Source of the DNA: Pedobacter sp. PF22-3
GTDB lineage: Bacteria; Bacteroidota; Bacteroidia; Sphingobacteriales; Sphingobacteriaceae
Direction: 5' to 3'
Length of the DNA: 64,000 bases
Assembly: GCF_026239555.1 (NCBI RefSeq)
Contig: NZ_JAPIVP010000010.1
Span: forward strand, 62,001 to 126,000
The position numbers were made by a program, and so were the translations under genes. Shown here in pieces: positions 34,979 through 44,773 of the stretch. Position 1 is the first letter of the stretch. Each line of letters begins with the position of its first letter. The notes under the pieces were generated by a model, which made no database searches, was not told the DNA's origin, and saw only the letters and a list, made by a program, of their open reading frames with translations.

Positions 34979-36032
34979 AATCCTTATAATAAAACTTACT
35001 GATACTAATTTCTTCGGTTTTCCCACCCTCAGTCACCCTATAACAAATCACAAACTCTAAAAGCGACTTATCATTATACTCATTTCGGTAAATCAACTTT
35101 GCAATCTCCTCATCCTGCTCAGGATGCATCATTTTCGTTTCAACAATGTTATCCTGGTTGTCAACCCTATCAATCTTAAGCTTGACTCTTTGCAGCTTAG
35201 CAGTTGCCATATATTGTGCATTAAATACGGAAACAGCCCATTCCAAATTGTCTTCTTTTAGCTGATTATGCATGCTCGCCAGATCATAGTACCCCATCAC
35301 CATCTCCACGTCCGGAACAACAAAATGTTTTATAGTCCGCTCATTTCCCTTACGGATCGTTTCTTCTATTTTATATAGATGCAGTTTTGAATCATACCTG
35401 CCATAATACTCCGTTTTTTCAAGTTCCTTTTTCTCATTATAGAAAAATTTTATTTCTGAAGATAAATAGAGACTTTCGTTATGCTTGAGAAATTTTTGCT
35501 CTTCTGATAATAGATTATACTGATGATGGTACAAATAATTGATTTGATCAGCAAACTGATCATTGATAAATGTCGCTTTTGACAGCATGGTCTTGCCCTG
35601 ATAGGTAAAATTAATTTTGGTAACAGTACCATCTGCAGAGACTGAAGTTTCCGAAACTTTCATACCATCCTGGTAAGTATAACGAAGAGAATACGTTACC
35701 TTATCCTCGTTCAGGTAATCTACAGCAATCGGTACTCCATTTTCATACTTAAAATCCTGAACGGAAAATGCTTCCTCTATCGAATACCAACCTGTTTTGT
35801 CCAATACCTTATGCCCTTGGGAAGTAAAATGAGCATAAGCCTTCGTACCGTTTTTATATTTAATCAAACGATAGTTTTCCCCTGTGTATTCATGCACACC
35901 TAACTCGCCATGCTCATCCCCATCCACCTTATTTACATCTAACGTCCGTATAATCTGTTGTTTATCATTGTAGAATATTTCTTTTTTGTACTCGGAATAC
36001 TCATCGCGGTAAATTTCTTTAGTGAGGGGCAT
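34977..36032 (-). CDS. Unknown repeat-rich beta protein (YD-repeat-like)
   Basis: A 351-residue protein without signal peptide. It contains many short beta-strand units with Tyr and charged residues (HEYTGENYRLIKYKNGTKAY, TYSLRYTYQDGMKVSETSVS, EIKFFYNEKKELEKTEYYGR). This resembles toxin_wrap/YD-type beta repeats in style, but no canonical YD or RHS signature is visible. Function not recognised. Transcribed convergently to the response regulator. Confidence 0.8.
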   Translation of the reverse strand: MPLTKEIYRDEYSEYKKEIFYNDKQQIIRTLDVNKVDGDEHGELGVHEYTGENYRLIKYKNGTKAYAHFTSQGHKVLDKTGWYSIEEAFSVQDFKYENGVPIAVDYLNEDKVTYSLRYTYQDGMKVSETSVSADGTVTKINFTYQGKTMLSKATFINDQFADQINYLYHHQYNLLSEEQKFLKHNESLYLSSEIKFFYNEKKELEKTEYYGRYDSKLHLYKIEETIRKGNERTIKHFVVPDVEMVMGYYDLASMHNQLKEDNLEWAVSVFNAQYMATAKLQRVKLKIDRVDNQDNIVETKMMHPEQDEEIAKLIYRNEYNDKSLLEFVICYRVTEGGKTEEISISKFYYKD

Positions 36033-36448
36033 AATTTATATATCTAATTGTTAATTTAAATATACATAAAACAATGAGCCTGTCTAACAAATAATAGATT
36101 GAAGGAAAATTGCAGAGTTGTTAACTATCAATAGGGAATATAAATTATATGGCCATTAATACTAGCCAAAAGCACTAAGTCGGCAGTAAAGAGTTCGATA
36201 AATGTAACGCTTGGGCTACGATCCCACTTTACCATAAGTAGAGCGGGATTTTTGCTTTATCGAATCGTCCGACGAAATCAAATCCAAAACAAACAACATC
36301 TCAAGCAGAATAGTTTTTTCACAATAATTATGTCTCAATATTTTATAATTACATTTTAAAGTTTAATTTTATTCAGCAAACAGCAAAGCATTATTATGCT
36401 GATCTAATTAATTAAAATAACGCCTCACACCCTATCTAGACGCAACTC
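36033..36448. other. Intergenic region with an orphan terminator
   Basis: About 416 bases without a supportable ORF. The only structure is the plus-strand terminator at 36211-36248; the rest is AT-rich leader for the gene at 36449. Confidence 0.6.
36211..36248 (+). terminator. Orphan intrinsic terminator (possible small RNA end or leader attenuator)
   Basis: ATCCCACTTTAC pairs with GTAGAGCGGGAT (11 of 12 positions, one mismatch and one GU) across a CATAA loop and runs into TTTTTG. No plus-strand gene ends upstream within 1.3 kb, and the next plus-strand start is 200 bp further on. Confidence 0.75.
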
Positions 36449-37465
36449 ATGAGCTCCGTATTCAGAACATCCTATGCACCAGATGCAAAACCCGTAACCG
36501 AAGAGAAATTAAAAGAAATCCTCGGACAAAGAAAATGGCAAACCGTGGAGATTAAGATCTCCCATCAAGACCTGAAGGACAACATTCGTTTTTTAAACGA
36601 TGCCGTTGTGATCAGAGAAAGCCGTGAGGGTGTTCCCCTGATGACAACTACAGCGATTTACGGACCCATTAAAAAAGATGATAAAGTAGTTTTAACACCT
36701 AATGAAGGTACAGGTGTATATATAATTGCAACAAACCCATCCGAAGTAACGCTGATTGATCAATTGGAAGCCCTTGCTAAAAGCCATACTAGCGTTAAGG
36801 AAGGCAATGCAGTATTGGTTCATTCCAACTGGGTAAGCAGTGAAGATGGTGGGAAGCTACCCAATCTAGACCCCTCATCAAACGTGTTTGGTGCCACTGG
36901 ATCCTTATATGTGAATGAAAATGCAGTCATTTTCCCGGTGCTGGATGTTACTTATCCAGATTATGAAGAAACGCTTGCTTATTACGGCGCAAAACTTCTG
37001 AAACCGCAAGAAGCATTCTATCTGGGTTTTAAAGATACTTTATTTGGTATGGAATACGACACTTCTCTGCCCGATTATATCCGCAACTATGCCCTCTCTC
37101 CTATTGGTGGTGGTGGCCTGTTTGTTGAGCACCATCCTTTTCCACATATTTTTCTTCCCAAACCAACTACAAACGGAGAAGTTTTTTGTGAAGCGAAGGT
37201 TACACTGGGTCGTAAAGTTGAAAATGCAACAAAGAGCGACCCTCAAATTAGATTTACTACCTTCAGGATTCCTGCGGATGGATCGGCTCTAGCGATTAAG
37301 CCTTCAACCATCCATAACGATAGTTTTACGAATGGAAAATTAGCTGTTTTTGTGGCCAATACACCTGCAGATACGGTCGCTTTCAGGCAAACTGCGCCAT
37401 TTGCGAATATCATAGTAAAGGATCATGATCCCCAGGTCGAAATCCCGCAAACACCAAACTTTTAG
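36449..37465 (+). CDS. Unknown soluble protein (338 aa)
   Basis: A 338-residue protein with no signal peptide or membrane segment. It begins SSVFRTSYAPDAKPVTEEKL and has LSPIGGGGLFVEHHPFPHIF in the middle and a beta-rich part near the end (TTFRIPADGSALAIKPSTIH). The HHPFPH cluster could bind metal and the last part looks cupin-like, but neither is certain. No operon partner. Function not recognised. Confidence 0.75.
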   Translation: MSSVFRTSYAPDAKPVTEEKLKEILGQRKWQTVEIKISHQDLKDNIRFLNDAVVIRESREGVPLMTTTAIYGPIKKDDKVVLTPNEGTGVYIIATNPSEVTLIDQLEALAKSHTSVKEGNAVLVHSNWVSSEDGGKLPNLDPSSNVFGATGSLYVNENAVIFPVLDVTYPDYEETLAYYGAKLLKPQEAFYLGFKDTLFGMEYDTSLPDYIRNYALSPIGGGGLFVEHHPFPHIFLPKPTTNGEVFCEAKVTLGRKVENATKSDPQIRFTTFRIPADGSALAIKPSTIHNDSFTNGKLAVFVANTPADTVAFRQTAPFANIIVKDHDPQVEIPQTPNF

Positions 37466-37521
37466 TCCTGACTCACAGGAGTTGGAATGAAATAAAATTA
37501 GTTCTTACAATGCTGCTGCAA

Positions 37522-38685
37522 TTACACCCGATGATCAATAATCACCGGCGTTTTACCCGTAGTGGCATTGGTATAAAGATTTAGATCATTACCAGCTAAA
37601 ACTTCTAAATTTTTAACACGATATCCAAATACCTGATAGATCTCCTGAAGCTTTAACTCGGTGTAGGCTTCTTGATCACTATTGGCTACATCGTTGATTA
37701 ACATAAATCTTATGGAATTAGAACCATCTTGAGATGTGATCTGTATCTGAAACCGTTCAACATCTGCAAAAACGGCATTAAAATCATCGAGCTCATAGTT
37801 GCACTCATTAAACATAAAAGAATTTGAAGACCTCCCTTTTAATTCAAGGTAAAGTTGGCCATCAACTTCTACCCATTTACCGATATCACCGGTATTGTAT
37901 CTAAAAATCGGGAAACGCTTTCGAAATAAATTACTGACGAGGAGAGAACCATAGCCACCAGCATCAGCACTGCTAGGCTCCACTACCAGTCCATCAATTA
38001 CACTGAACAATGATGGTGATCGGCTATAATCGCACCAGGCCCAAATCCCCGTTTCTGCAGAACCATATAACGAATAGAGCTGCCGGGTTCCGAAAATATC
38101 TTCGAAAAGTTTGACATGTGATGGTGGCAAAAACTCGCCACCGAACAAGAGATTATTAATGGATAAACGCAGTTGATTTTTTTTAAGGTATTGTGCAAAA
38201 AGGAATAATTTTGAAGGTGTACCTAATAATAAATCAGGCTTAAAATTTAGCGCCATCTGGTAGGCATCTTCATAAGGCAAGCTGGCACTGGCAACCAAAG
38301 TGGTTGCATTACACCGCTCAAGCAGATCGTCCATAATAGCAGCAGTGCGGTACATATCCATATAACCGAACATATTAAGTGCAATGGTTTTTGGCGTAAA
38401 AACTTTAGCTTGTTGTAATGCCGAAGCAAGCGCTGCCCGCTGTTCGAGATTTTCTGCAATATCGACTGGAAAAACCAGCGGTTTTTGGGTGGATCCACCA
38501 GAGCGCACTAAATAAACACCATGTTCCTGGTTATGCAGATCAAAATGATCATTTAACAGTTTAATTAATTCCTTTTTCCCTACTATGGGTGCGTTTTGAT
38601 AAGCTTCATGATCTAAATAATAGGACCTGAAAAGATCAGACTGTCTAACAATCTGGTAGTATTGATTAAGAAGGGGATTGACCAT
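37522..38685 (-). CDS. AMP-binding adenylate-forming enzyme, PaaK/LuxE-like
   Basis: A 387-residue protein related to phenylacetate-CoA ligase and LuxE acyl-protein synthetase. It shows the P-loop-like SGGSTQKPLVFPVD, the adenylate motif YSLYGSAETGIWAW and the hinge-adjacent FRYNTGDIGKW. It is shorter than PaaK (about 430), as is usual for stand-alone activators in small biosynthetic clusters. Probably activates a carboxylic acid; substrate unknown. Last gene of a tight four-gene unit, 8 bp after the glycosyltransferase. Confidence 0.88.
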   Translation of the reverse strand: MVNPLLNQYYQIVRQSDLFRSYYLDHEAYQNAPIVGKKELIKLLNDHFDLHNQEHGVYLVRSGGSTQKPLVFPVDIAENLEQRAALASALQQAKVFTPKTIALNMFGYMDMYRTAAIMDDLLERCNATTLVASASLPYEDAYQMALNFKPDLLLGTPSKLFLFAQYLKKNQLRLSINNLLFGGEFLPPSHVKLFEDIFGTRQLYSLYGSAETGIWAWCDYSRSPSLFSVIDGLVVEPSSADAGGYGSLLVSNLFRKRFPIFRYNTGDIGKWVEVDGQLYLELKGRSSNSFMFNECNYELDDFNAVFADVERFQIQITSQDGSNSIRFMLINDVANSDQEAYTELKLQEIYQVFGYRVKNLEVLAGNDLNLYTNATTGKTPVIIDHRV

Positions 38686-38693
38686 TAAAATAT

Positions 38694-39611
38694 TTATCTT
38701 TTGATGAGCAGATAGCCGATGTATTTAGTCAAATAGCTGCGATAATGCCATAAAAATTTAATTTTTTGGCTATTGGATGATAAATTCTGTAAAGCATGTT
38801 TATACCAGCGCTCCCCGATCATGCCCATTAACAGCCGGTCGTGTTTGTCCTTACTGTTTATATACCTGGAAATTATCGGTGGTAATTCGATTTGTTTAAA
38901 ATGGCTGTATTTTTTCCGCGAAAGGCTACCAGACACCTCGTTAACGTAAAGATAAGCACCGGTTTGCAATGCTATTTTCCCTGGCACCTCGTTTAAGATA
39001 CTTTTTAGTACCCTGTACCAGAAATCGATGCCTTCATTTAACTGCACTTCTGCTTCGTATCGGTTAGCTGCAATCCATTTACTTCGTGTAATTACATTAC
39101 TTCCAACCCCCATAATAAAATGCGGGGCACTAACTGCCATTAAAGGATCCTTAATCAGGAATAGATCTACATCAAGCGGTTGCAGGTACTTTTTTAAGGG
39201 CTCCAGATCTGGATATATATTGTTGCCTGGCATAAAAGCAATGTTTAGCACCATAAAATCTAGCTGATGCACTTCAAATGCATGAGCCGCAACTTCCAAC
39301 AGCCTTGGATGATATTCGTCGTCAGCATCCAAAAAACTGACTAATTCGCAATTAGTAGCAGCAAAACCGATATTACGTGCATTGCCCGGGCCTTTATTCT
39401 CGGTGAGTTCTATAACCTGTATCCTGCAATTGCCAAAAGCCAAAATATGATTACGTAAATAATCATTAACAATAGAAAGGCTATCATCTGTACTTAAATC
39501 ATCTACAATAACCAACTCATCCGGCAGTTTACTTTGCCGGATGAGTGAATTTAAAGTTTGCGTGATATAAGCCGCCTTATTAAACAGGGGTATAATGATG
39601 GCATGTGTCAT
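38694..39611 (-). CDS. Family 2 glycosyltransferase
   Basis: A 305-residue GT2 enzyme with a GT-A fold. Key motifs are IIPLFNKAAYITQTLNSLIR at the N-terminus, VIVDDLSTDDSLSIV, the donor-binding NKGPGNARNIGF and the DxD in SFLDADDEYHP. The last part carries a few helices and no membrane segment. Separated by 2 bp from the ATP-grasp-like gene and by 8 bp from the AMP-ligase gene. Probably modifies the product of this cluster rather than a cell-surface polysaccharide. Confidence 0.92.
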   Translation of the reverse strand: MTHAIIIPLFNKAAYITQTLNSLIRQSKLPDELVIVDDLSTDDSLSIVNDYLRNHILAFGNCRIQVIELTENKGPGNARNIGFAATNCELVSFLDADDEYHPRLLEVAAHAFEVHQLDFMVLNIAFMPGNNIYPDLEPLKKYLQPLDVDLFLIKDPLMAVSAPHFIMGVGSNVITRSKWIAANRYEAEVQLNEGIDFWYRVLKSILNEVPGKIALQTGAYLYVNEVSGSLSRKKYSHFKQIELPPIISRYINSKDKHDRLLMGMIGERWYKHALQNLSSNSQKIKFLWHYRSYLTKYIGYLLIKR

Positions 39612-39613
39612 AC

Positions 39614-40849
39614 CTATGATGCCGACATCATAGCAGGAAAAATGACTCCCCTACCCTGATGAACATTAACCACACTTTCTGCAGAACCACGGAACAAACC
39701 AGGACCAAAAGACCGGTCATTGTAACACAGTAACATCCCTACTAAATTTATTAAGCTTTTCTCCGTACCACTACCATATTTAAACCAGCGTTGAGGTACA
39801 TATTGTTGTACCATATACTCGGGCCATTGTTTCGCTATAATACCAGACCAAAAAACGGCTTCGCAATCACTTTTTACGTACATATCGATACCACGGCCAC
39901 CACTATTACGTTTTAACACCCAATTTAATGACGATTTGCTTACTTCATTCCGTTTTTCAGGTGTATGCAAGGCATAAGTAGGTATTAAAAAGGACCGTAA
40001 GAAAAGATATTCTTCTTCAGAAAGATAATTTCTCATGATCTCTTCATTATAAAGAACAGCAAGGATGCGTTTATCGTGAACCAAGATTAGTGTCCGTACA
40101 TCGTTAAAGTAGTTCCCTTTATTGATGATCAGTTTTAATACCTCAAGGTCAAAGTTACGTAGTTCTTCACGGTCCATTTCCAATATAAACTGATCAACGG
40201 GTTTATCATCTAACAAAATTGACCCATTTTGACATTTTAACTGGGCCGGACTTGCAGAAACATAATCCAGTCCCTGCTTGCTAAACTCATTTAACAGGTA
40301 AAATACCTCGGTTCCTTTTTCTTTCTCATGCACCAGCACAATAGGCTCATTACTAGTGAAACGGCTAAAAATGGCATGAATAAAATCACGTTGATGAGGA
40401 ACAGCTTCTAAAAAGGGCAAACGGCTATCTTCAGCAATCACATTCAGGTAATAACTCAACATCCATCCATTAATCGGATACCTTGCCCCTATCTCACAGA
40501 TTTTGATACTACCATCTTCTGCCTGTAAAAAATCGGGACGGTACATGCCCACTTCATAAGGCCGTGCATTTGCAATGTTCAAAATATTGTTTAAACCCTC
40601 ATCAAAATTGTAAATAGCACGTATCCTTTCATCGGTAAAATAAGCATTTACTACATTGGTTAACGCTTTGTTCAAAACCTGACATAGTTTTTCCATCCGT
40701 ACAATTTCGCTACGGTTTACGGCAACCGGAACCGGAGAAAAAGAGTCGGCACCATTGCAGGGTATTTCGCCCAGGTGTTTCATCAATAATCCATTCAGTG
40801 TTTCCTTATTACAGATGGTATGTTTTTCTACAAGCTCGCCCGTCATCAT
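39614..40849 (-). CDS. ATP-grasp-like enzyme
   Basis: A 411-residue protein. The C-terminal half carries SLNWVLKRNSGGRGIDMYVK, fitting the glycine-rich ATP-grasp loop, and EYMVQQYVPQRWF. The middle has LEMDREELRNFDLEVLKLII. Enzymes of this type ligate carboxylates to amines using ATP, for example glutathionylspermidine synthase and peptide ligases. I place it in this superfamily with moderate confidence; the substrate is unknown. It begins one base from the end of the helical 276-aa gene, so the two are coupled. Confidence 0.78.
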   Translation of the reverse strand: MMTGELVEKHTICNKETLNGLLMKHLGEIPCNGADSFSPVPVAVNRSEIVRMEKLCQVLNKALTNVVNAYFTDERIRAIYNFDEGLNNILNIANARPYEVGMYRPDFLQAEDGSIKICEIGARYPINGWMLSYYLNVIAEDSRLPFLEAVPHQRDFIHAIFSRFTSNEPIVLVHEKEKGTEVFYLLNEFSKQGLDYVSASPAQLKCQNGSILLDDKPVDQFILEMDREELRNFDLEVLKLIINKGNYFNDVRTLILVHDKRILAVLYNEEIMRNYLSEEEYLFLRSFLIPTYALHTPEKRNEVSKSSLNWVLKRNSGGRGIDMYVKSDCEAVFWSGIIAKQWPEYMVQQYVPQRWFKYGSGTEKSLINLVGMLLCYNDRSFGPGLFRGSAESVVNVHQGRGVIFPAMMSAS

Positions 40850-41680
40850 TTATGCCATTTCTTCTTCAGACATTACAGGCTCCAAACTAGCACTAATGGT
40901 TTCCATTACTGCTGCTTTTTTACTCAAATAATCGGCAACGATTTCGCGTAGGTCATAATCAGCCAAATTTACATCCATTGCCTTAACGTAATAATTGATG
41001 GCGTTAACGGCAAAAAAGAAATGGTTTTTCTCAGTTGGTCCACAGTGTACGGTTATCCAGGCCAATGTATGTTTTAAGGTATCTTTATCAAAACCAAAAT
41101 CATCTTCCAACCAGCGGGTAAACTTTGGCAAGATAAACTCCACCTCGCCATGGGTATAAATTTCATGAACAAGTGTAGTTAACAGGCCAATCAACAAATC
41201 TTTATTGCGCAACGAGTTCTGGTCTTTCCAATATTTAAAGGCACGTGCACTTGGATCAAGGTATTGCCTTAACAACCAGCCATCATCGCCACAGGTATTG
41301 GTAGCCATGGTATAGAACAAATCAGAGTGTAATACTTTGCCAACAACAGCCAGGTCTTCATCAACAATCCTGTTTAGGCTGGCTACTGATCTGAAAAGCT
41401 GTGCTTCATCAGGTATAGGCATATTTTTATGGATCATCATGGTCATGCGGTTGCTTAATCCCGCAACAGTTACCGCGCTATTATTGGTTTGGCTCCAGCT
41501 ATGAAAAAAAGGCTTAAGATGATCCCTATCATGCAGAACTGCAGTAAGTTTCACAAAACTGTCTTCAATTGTTTTAAAATGTTCAGCTTGTTGAGGAAAA
41601 TAGGCTAAGAGTTGGTGCTTCAATGGAGATTCTTCCATCCCTTCGAGCACAGGAATGATAATTGACAATAAATTTTTCAC
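40850..41680 (-). CDS. Helical protein, possible haem-oxygenase-like fold
   Basis: A 276-residue all-helical protein with a His/Glu-rich centre (TLVHEIYTHGEVEFILPKFT, VHCGPTEKNHFFFAVNAINY). Spacing of these residues recalls the metal-dependent haem-oxygenase-like (TenA/CADD) redox proteins, but I cannot match a full signature. First gene of the four-gene unit, so it would be made at the highest level. Function uncertain. Confidence 0.7.
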   Translation of the reverse strand: MKNLLSIIIPVLEGMEESPLKHQLLAYFPQQAEHFKTIEDSFVKLTAVLHDRDHLKPFFHSWSQTNNSAVTVAGLSNRMTMMIHKNMPIPDEAQLFRSVASLNRIVDEDLAVVGKVLHSDLFYTMATNTCGDDGWLLRQYLDPSARAFKYWKDQNSLRNKDLLIGLLTTLVHEIYTHGEVEFILPKFTRWLEDDFGFDKDTLKHTLAWITVHCGPTEKNHFFFAVNAINYYVKAMDVNLADYDLREIVADYLSKKAAVMETISASLEPVMSEEEMA

Positions 41681-42177
41681 GATTGTTTGGTTTAAGGTTT
41701 ATTAAAAATGTAAATTAATACAGATTAAAATATTCTTAATTTGTTTAAGAAATTATATAACCAGTTGCTTTTTATCTCGCACCTTAAATGATGAGGATAA
41801 ATATCAATACTAAAAACAAAATAAGATTTAACTAACTGATAATTAGAGATAAAGCTAATATGAAATTATCGGAATAATTGATGAAAGAGCATTTTTCATT
41901 TTGATAAGCGTTTTGAGTGAGCAGATGGATTTGACTTATACATAGATACGCACTTTATTTTTAATAAAAAAATAAGCACCCGAAATATATAAAAAAAATA
42001 CACATTTTTACTTTTTAAGAGAATTAAAATGTATTTTATATAATACAAATATTTCCATTATGATTCATTTGTATTTTTGAATATTGCTTTTAAAAAGAAT
42101 GATGTCTAATTTTTTATCAAAATCAATGTATATTATCCATCTACCCATGATGTTTTTTTCCAATTTGTAAGCACCCC
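41681..42177. other. AT-rich intergenic region between divergent genes
   Basis: About 500 bases of very AT-rich sequence with promoters for the four-gene cluster (minus) and the AraC gene (plus). No ORF, tRNA, terminator or palindrome above background seen. Confidence 0.55.
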
Positions 42178-43062
42178 ATGCAGACACCCAATCAAAAATT
42201 GCCCATTTACAAATTAGAGCCTGATGAAATTGCCGGCAATAAACACTTCAGGTTATATCAATTTAAAGGCACTTTACCAAACCAATCGGAACTGCTTATT
42301 CCACACCGCAAAAACCATTACCTTATCGTTTTGATCAGAAGAGCAGATAGTCGCCAGTGGATTGATATGACGCCCTATAAGCTTAAAAATAATACTGTAT
42401 ATTTTTCTGGACCAAATCAGATCATTGTTAAAGAAGGTTTTAAAAAGTTATGGAGTACCGGAATTGCCTTTACCAAGGAATTTCTTTCGCTCCAGGAAAA
42501 CGCTTCATTAAGCAAACTTCCATTGATACAAAACCTACATGATAAACATGAATTGGCCCTTAGCACAGCTGACCTTGATTTTGTTGAAGATATGCTCGCA
42601 AAAATAAAGGTAGAATACCAAAATCAGAGCGAGTGGCAGCAACGTATGCTTACGGCCTACCTCACCTTACTCCTTACCTACCTGAGCAGACTGTATACTG
42701 AACAGTTTAAAGACAACGAGCATTCCGCAGAGAAACTGTTGTTAAAAGATTTCCAGACGAAGATTAATGACTATTACAGGGAGCTGCGCGAAGTGGGTGA
42801 TTATGCTTCTTTATTAAATATTTCACCCGGACATTTAAGCGAAGTTGTGAAAATACAAAGCGGAAAACCCGCCATTAAACACATTCACGAGCGATTGATA
42901 TTAGAGGCACAGCGATTGCTATTCCATACCGATCAAGCTTTGAAAGAAATTGCCTTTGATCTGGGCTTTTCTGACACTTCTTATTTCAACCGCTTTTTTA
43001 AACGTGAAACAGGCCTAACGCCGTCAGCATACCGTGCCAGTATCCGCAAAATGTACCATTAA
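42178..43062 (+). CDS. AraC family transcriptional regulator
   Basis: A 294-residue regulator. The N-terminal part is a cupin-like sensing domain (NKHFRLYQFKGTLPNQSELL). The C-terminal HTH pair reads YASLLNISPGHLSEVVKIQS and FDLGFSDTSYFNRFFKRETG, ending GLTPSAYRAS. It is followed after 65 bp by an SDR gene on the same strand, its likely target. Ligand unknown. Confidence 0.92.
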   Translation: MQTPNQKLPIYKLEPDEIAGNKHFRLYQFKGTLPNQSELLIPHRKNHYLIVLIRRADSRQWIDMTPYKLKNNTVYFSGPNQIIVKEGFKKLWSTGIAFTKEFLSLQENASLSKLPLIQNLHDKHELALSTADLDFVEDMLAKIKVEYQNQSEWQQRMLTAYLTLLLTYLSRLYTEQFKDNEHSAEKLLLKDFQTKINDYYRELREVGDYASLLNISPGHLSEVVKIQSGKPAIKHIHERLILEAQRLLFHTDQALKEIAFDLGFSDTSYFNRFFKRETGLTPSAYRASIRKMYH

Positions 43063-43127
43063 TACCGATGAATGTGTTCTACCCTGACTGGCATCCTGAT
43101 TTACATTTGTATCATAAAAATTTAATT

Positions 43128-43862
43128 ATGAAAACAGTACTCATAACAGGAGCAAATAAAAGCATTGGTTTTGAAACGGCCAAACAGTTATTACAGCAAG
43201 GATATTACGTCTATCTGGGCTGTAGAGATATTAAAAAGGGAGAAATGGCTGTTGATCTGCTAAAATCAGAAGGTTTAAATGAGGTAGAATCCATTGAAAT
43301 TGACGTTGACAATGCCGGATCAATTAAAGCCGCAGCCGAATGGCTAAATCAAAAAATCAAATCACTTGATGTATTAATTAATAATGCTGGTATTGCCGGT
43401 ACCATGAAAGCCGCACTAGATACGGATATAAATGTATTTAAAGAGGTATTTGAAACCAATTTTTTTGGAGTGATAGAAGTGACACAGGCATTTATCAATT
43501 TACTAAAGCAATCTCCTGAACCTAGAATTGTTAATGTTACATCGGGCTTGGGCTCACTTGCGCTGCATAACGACCCAACCTGGAAATACTACAAGGTAAA
43601 ACCCGCAGCATATGTTTCATCAAAGGCTGCGCTTAATGCCTACACTATTTTACTGGCGCATCAATTAAGTGATACTTTTTTTAAAGTAAATGCTGTTGAT
43701 CCTGGTTACACAGCAACAGATTTTAATCACCATTCAGGTCCGGGAACAGTAACTGATGCAGCGGCAAGGGTAGTAAAAGCGGCAACATTAGGCGCTGATG
43801 GGCCAACCGGACAATTTTTTAGCGATGATAATGCACCTGAAACGGGAATTAGTCCCTGGTAA
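43128..43862 (+). CDS. Short-chain dehydrogenase/reductase
   Basis: A 244-residue classical SDR. MKTVLITGANKSIGFETAKQ gives the TGxxxGxG cofactor loop, NNAGIAGT the structural motif, and the catalytic Ser and YxxxK appear in NVTSGLGSLA and AAYVSSKAALNAY. The ATG at 43128 is chosen because the ORF opened earlier encodes 20 residues that are not SDR-like. Next to an AraC regulator, so probably inducible. Substrate unknown. Confidence 0.93.
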   Translation: MKTVLITGANKSIGFETAKQLLQQGYYVYLGCRDIKKGEMAVDLLKSEGLNEVESIEIDVDNAGSIKAAAEWLNQKIKSLDVLINNAGIAGTMKAALDTDINVFKEVFETNFFGVIEVTQAFINLLKQSPEPRIVNVTSGLGSLALHNDPTWKYYKVKPAAYVSSKAALNAYTILLAHQLSDTFFKVNAVDPGYTATDFNHHSGPGTVTDAAARVVKAATLGADGPTGQFFSDDNAPETGISPW

Positions 43863-44013
43863 AGTCAATAGTAATTAAGATTCAGGAATCCAGATATAGA
43901 TCAATACTGCAATGAACTGCACAATTGGTGTATGGGCAGGTCTGCAAATTAAGCCAAATGACATATGCTTTCCGTTTTGCTTATAAATTTGAATATGTTC
44001 TGCTCAGGTGAGC

Positions 44014-44760
44014 CTAAGCAATATTTTCCAGATACCTTAGTACCTCTTCTTTTTTTCTACTGGAAACCTGAATCTTTTCTCCGTTCTCCATTTGAAGATA
44101 GCCTTCCCTGAAGTATTTTTTAACATAAGCGAAATTGACCAGGTAGGATTGGTGGCATCTTAAAAAGCCAAAAGGAGATAACAAACTCTCATAATCTTTT
44201 AAACCTTTTGATACCAGTATCTCATTTGATCCCTTGATTACAAAAGTAGTATACCCTTTATCGCCCCTGCAGAACATGATACTTTCAATCGCAACCACTT
44301 CAATAAACTCTAGTGTTTTGAGTGCAATGCGCTTATTAGCCGATAATCCCTGGGCAAGGTAATGTTCTTTAGCGATGCTTAATTGCTGCTGATCAAATAA
44401 ATCCTGTTTACGATGGTGGAAACATTTATTTAGTGCAGAAGTTAAAGATTCTTCATCAACAGGTTTAAGCAGGTAGCCAAAAGCCCCAAGATTAAGTGCC
44501 TGTATTGCATATTGGTCAAAAGCGGTTAAGAATATAACCTGAAAATCGGCAACCCGAATTTGTTCAAAAAGCTGAAAACTATCGCCATCCTTTAATCTGA
44601 TATCTGCAAGAATAATTTCTGGTTTTAAAGCTGGTATTTCTAAGGCTGCGATGGCGATTTCGGCGGCGGAACCCACCACTTCTACATAATCAATCTGGCT
44701 TACAATCTGTAAAATATGCTGCAAGATACGCGGCTCATCTTCTAATATATAAAGTTTCAT
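44014..44760 (-). CDS. LytTR-type response regulator
   Basis: A 248-residue regulator. The receiver has KLYILEDEPRILQHI, the phosphorylated aspartate in IILADIRLKDGD and the lysine in FGYLLKPVDEES. The C-terminal LytTR DNA-binding domain includes GFLRCHQSYLVNFAYVKKYF and IQVSSRKKEEVLRYL. It starts 13 bp after the stop of the kinase gene, which is its partner. Confidence 0.94.
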   Translation of the reverse strand: MKLYILEDEPRILQHILQIVSQIDYVEVVGSAAEIAIAALEIPALKPEIILADIRLKDGDSFQLFEQIRVADFQVIFLTAFDQYAIQALNLGAFGYLLKPVDEESLTSALNKCFHHRKQDLFDQQQLSIAKEHYLAQGLSANKRIALKTLEFIEVVAIESIMFCRGDKGYTTFVIKGSNEILVSKGLKDYESLLSPFGFLRCHQSYLVNFAYVKKYFREGYLQMENGEKIQVSSRKKEEVLRYLENIA

Positions 44761-44773
44761 GTTAGGATATATA

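Noticed and set aside
43068..43127. Extended N-terminus of the SDR
   Set aside because: The added residues are unlike SDR proteins and a good start lies directly before the TGxxxGxG motif.
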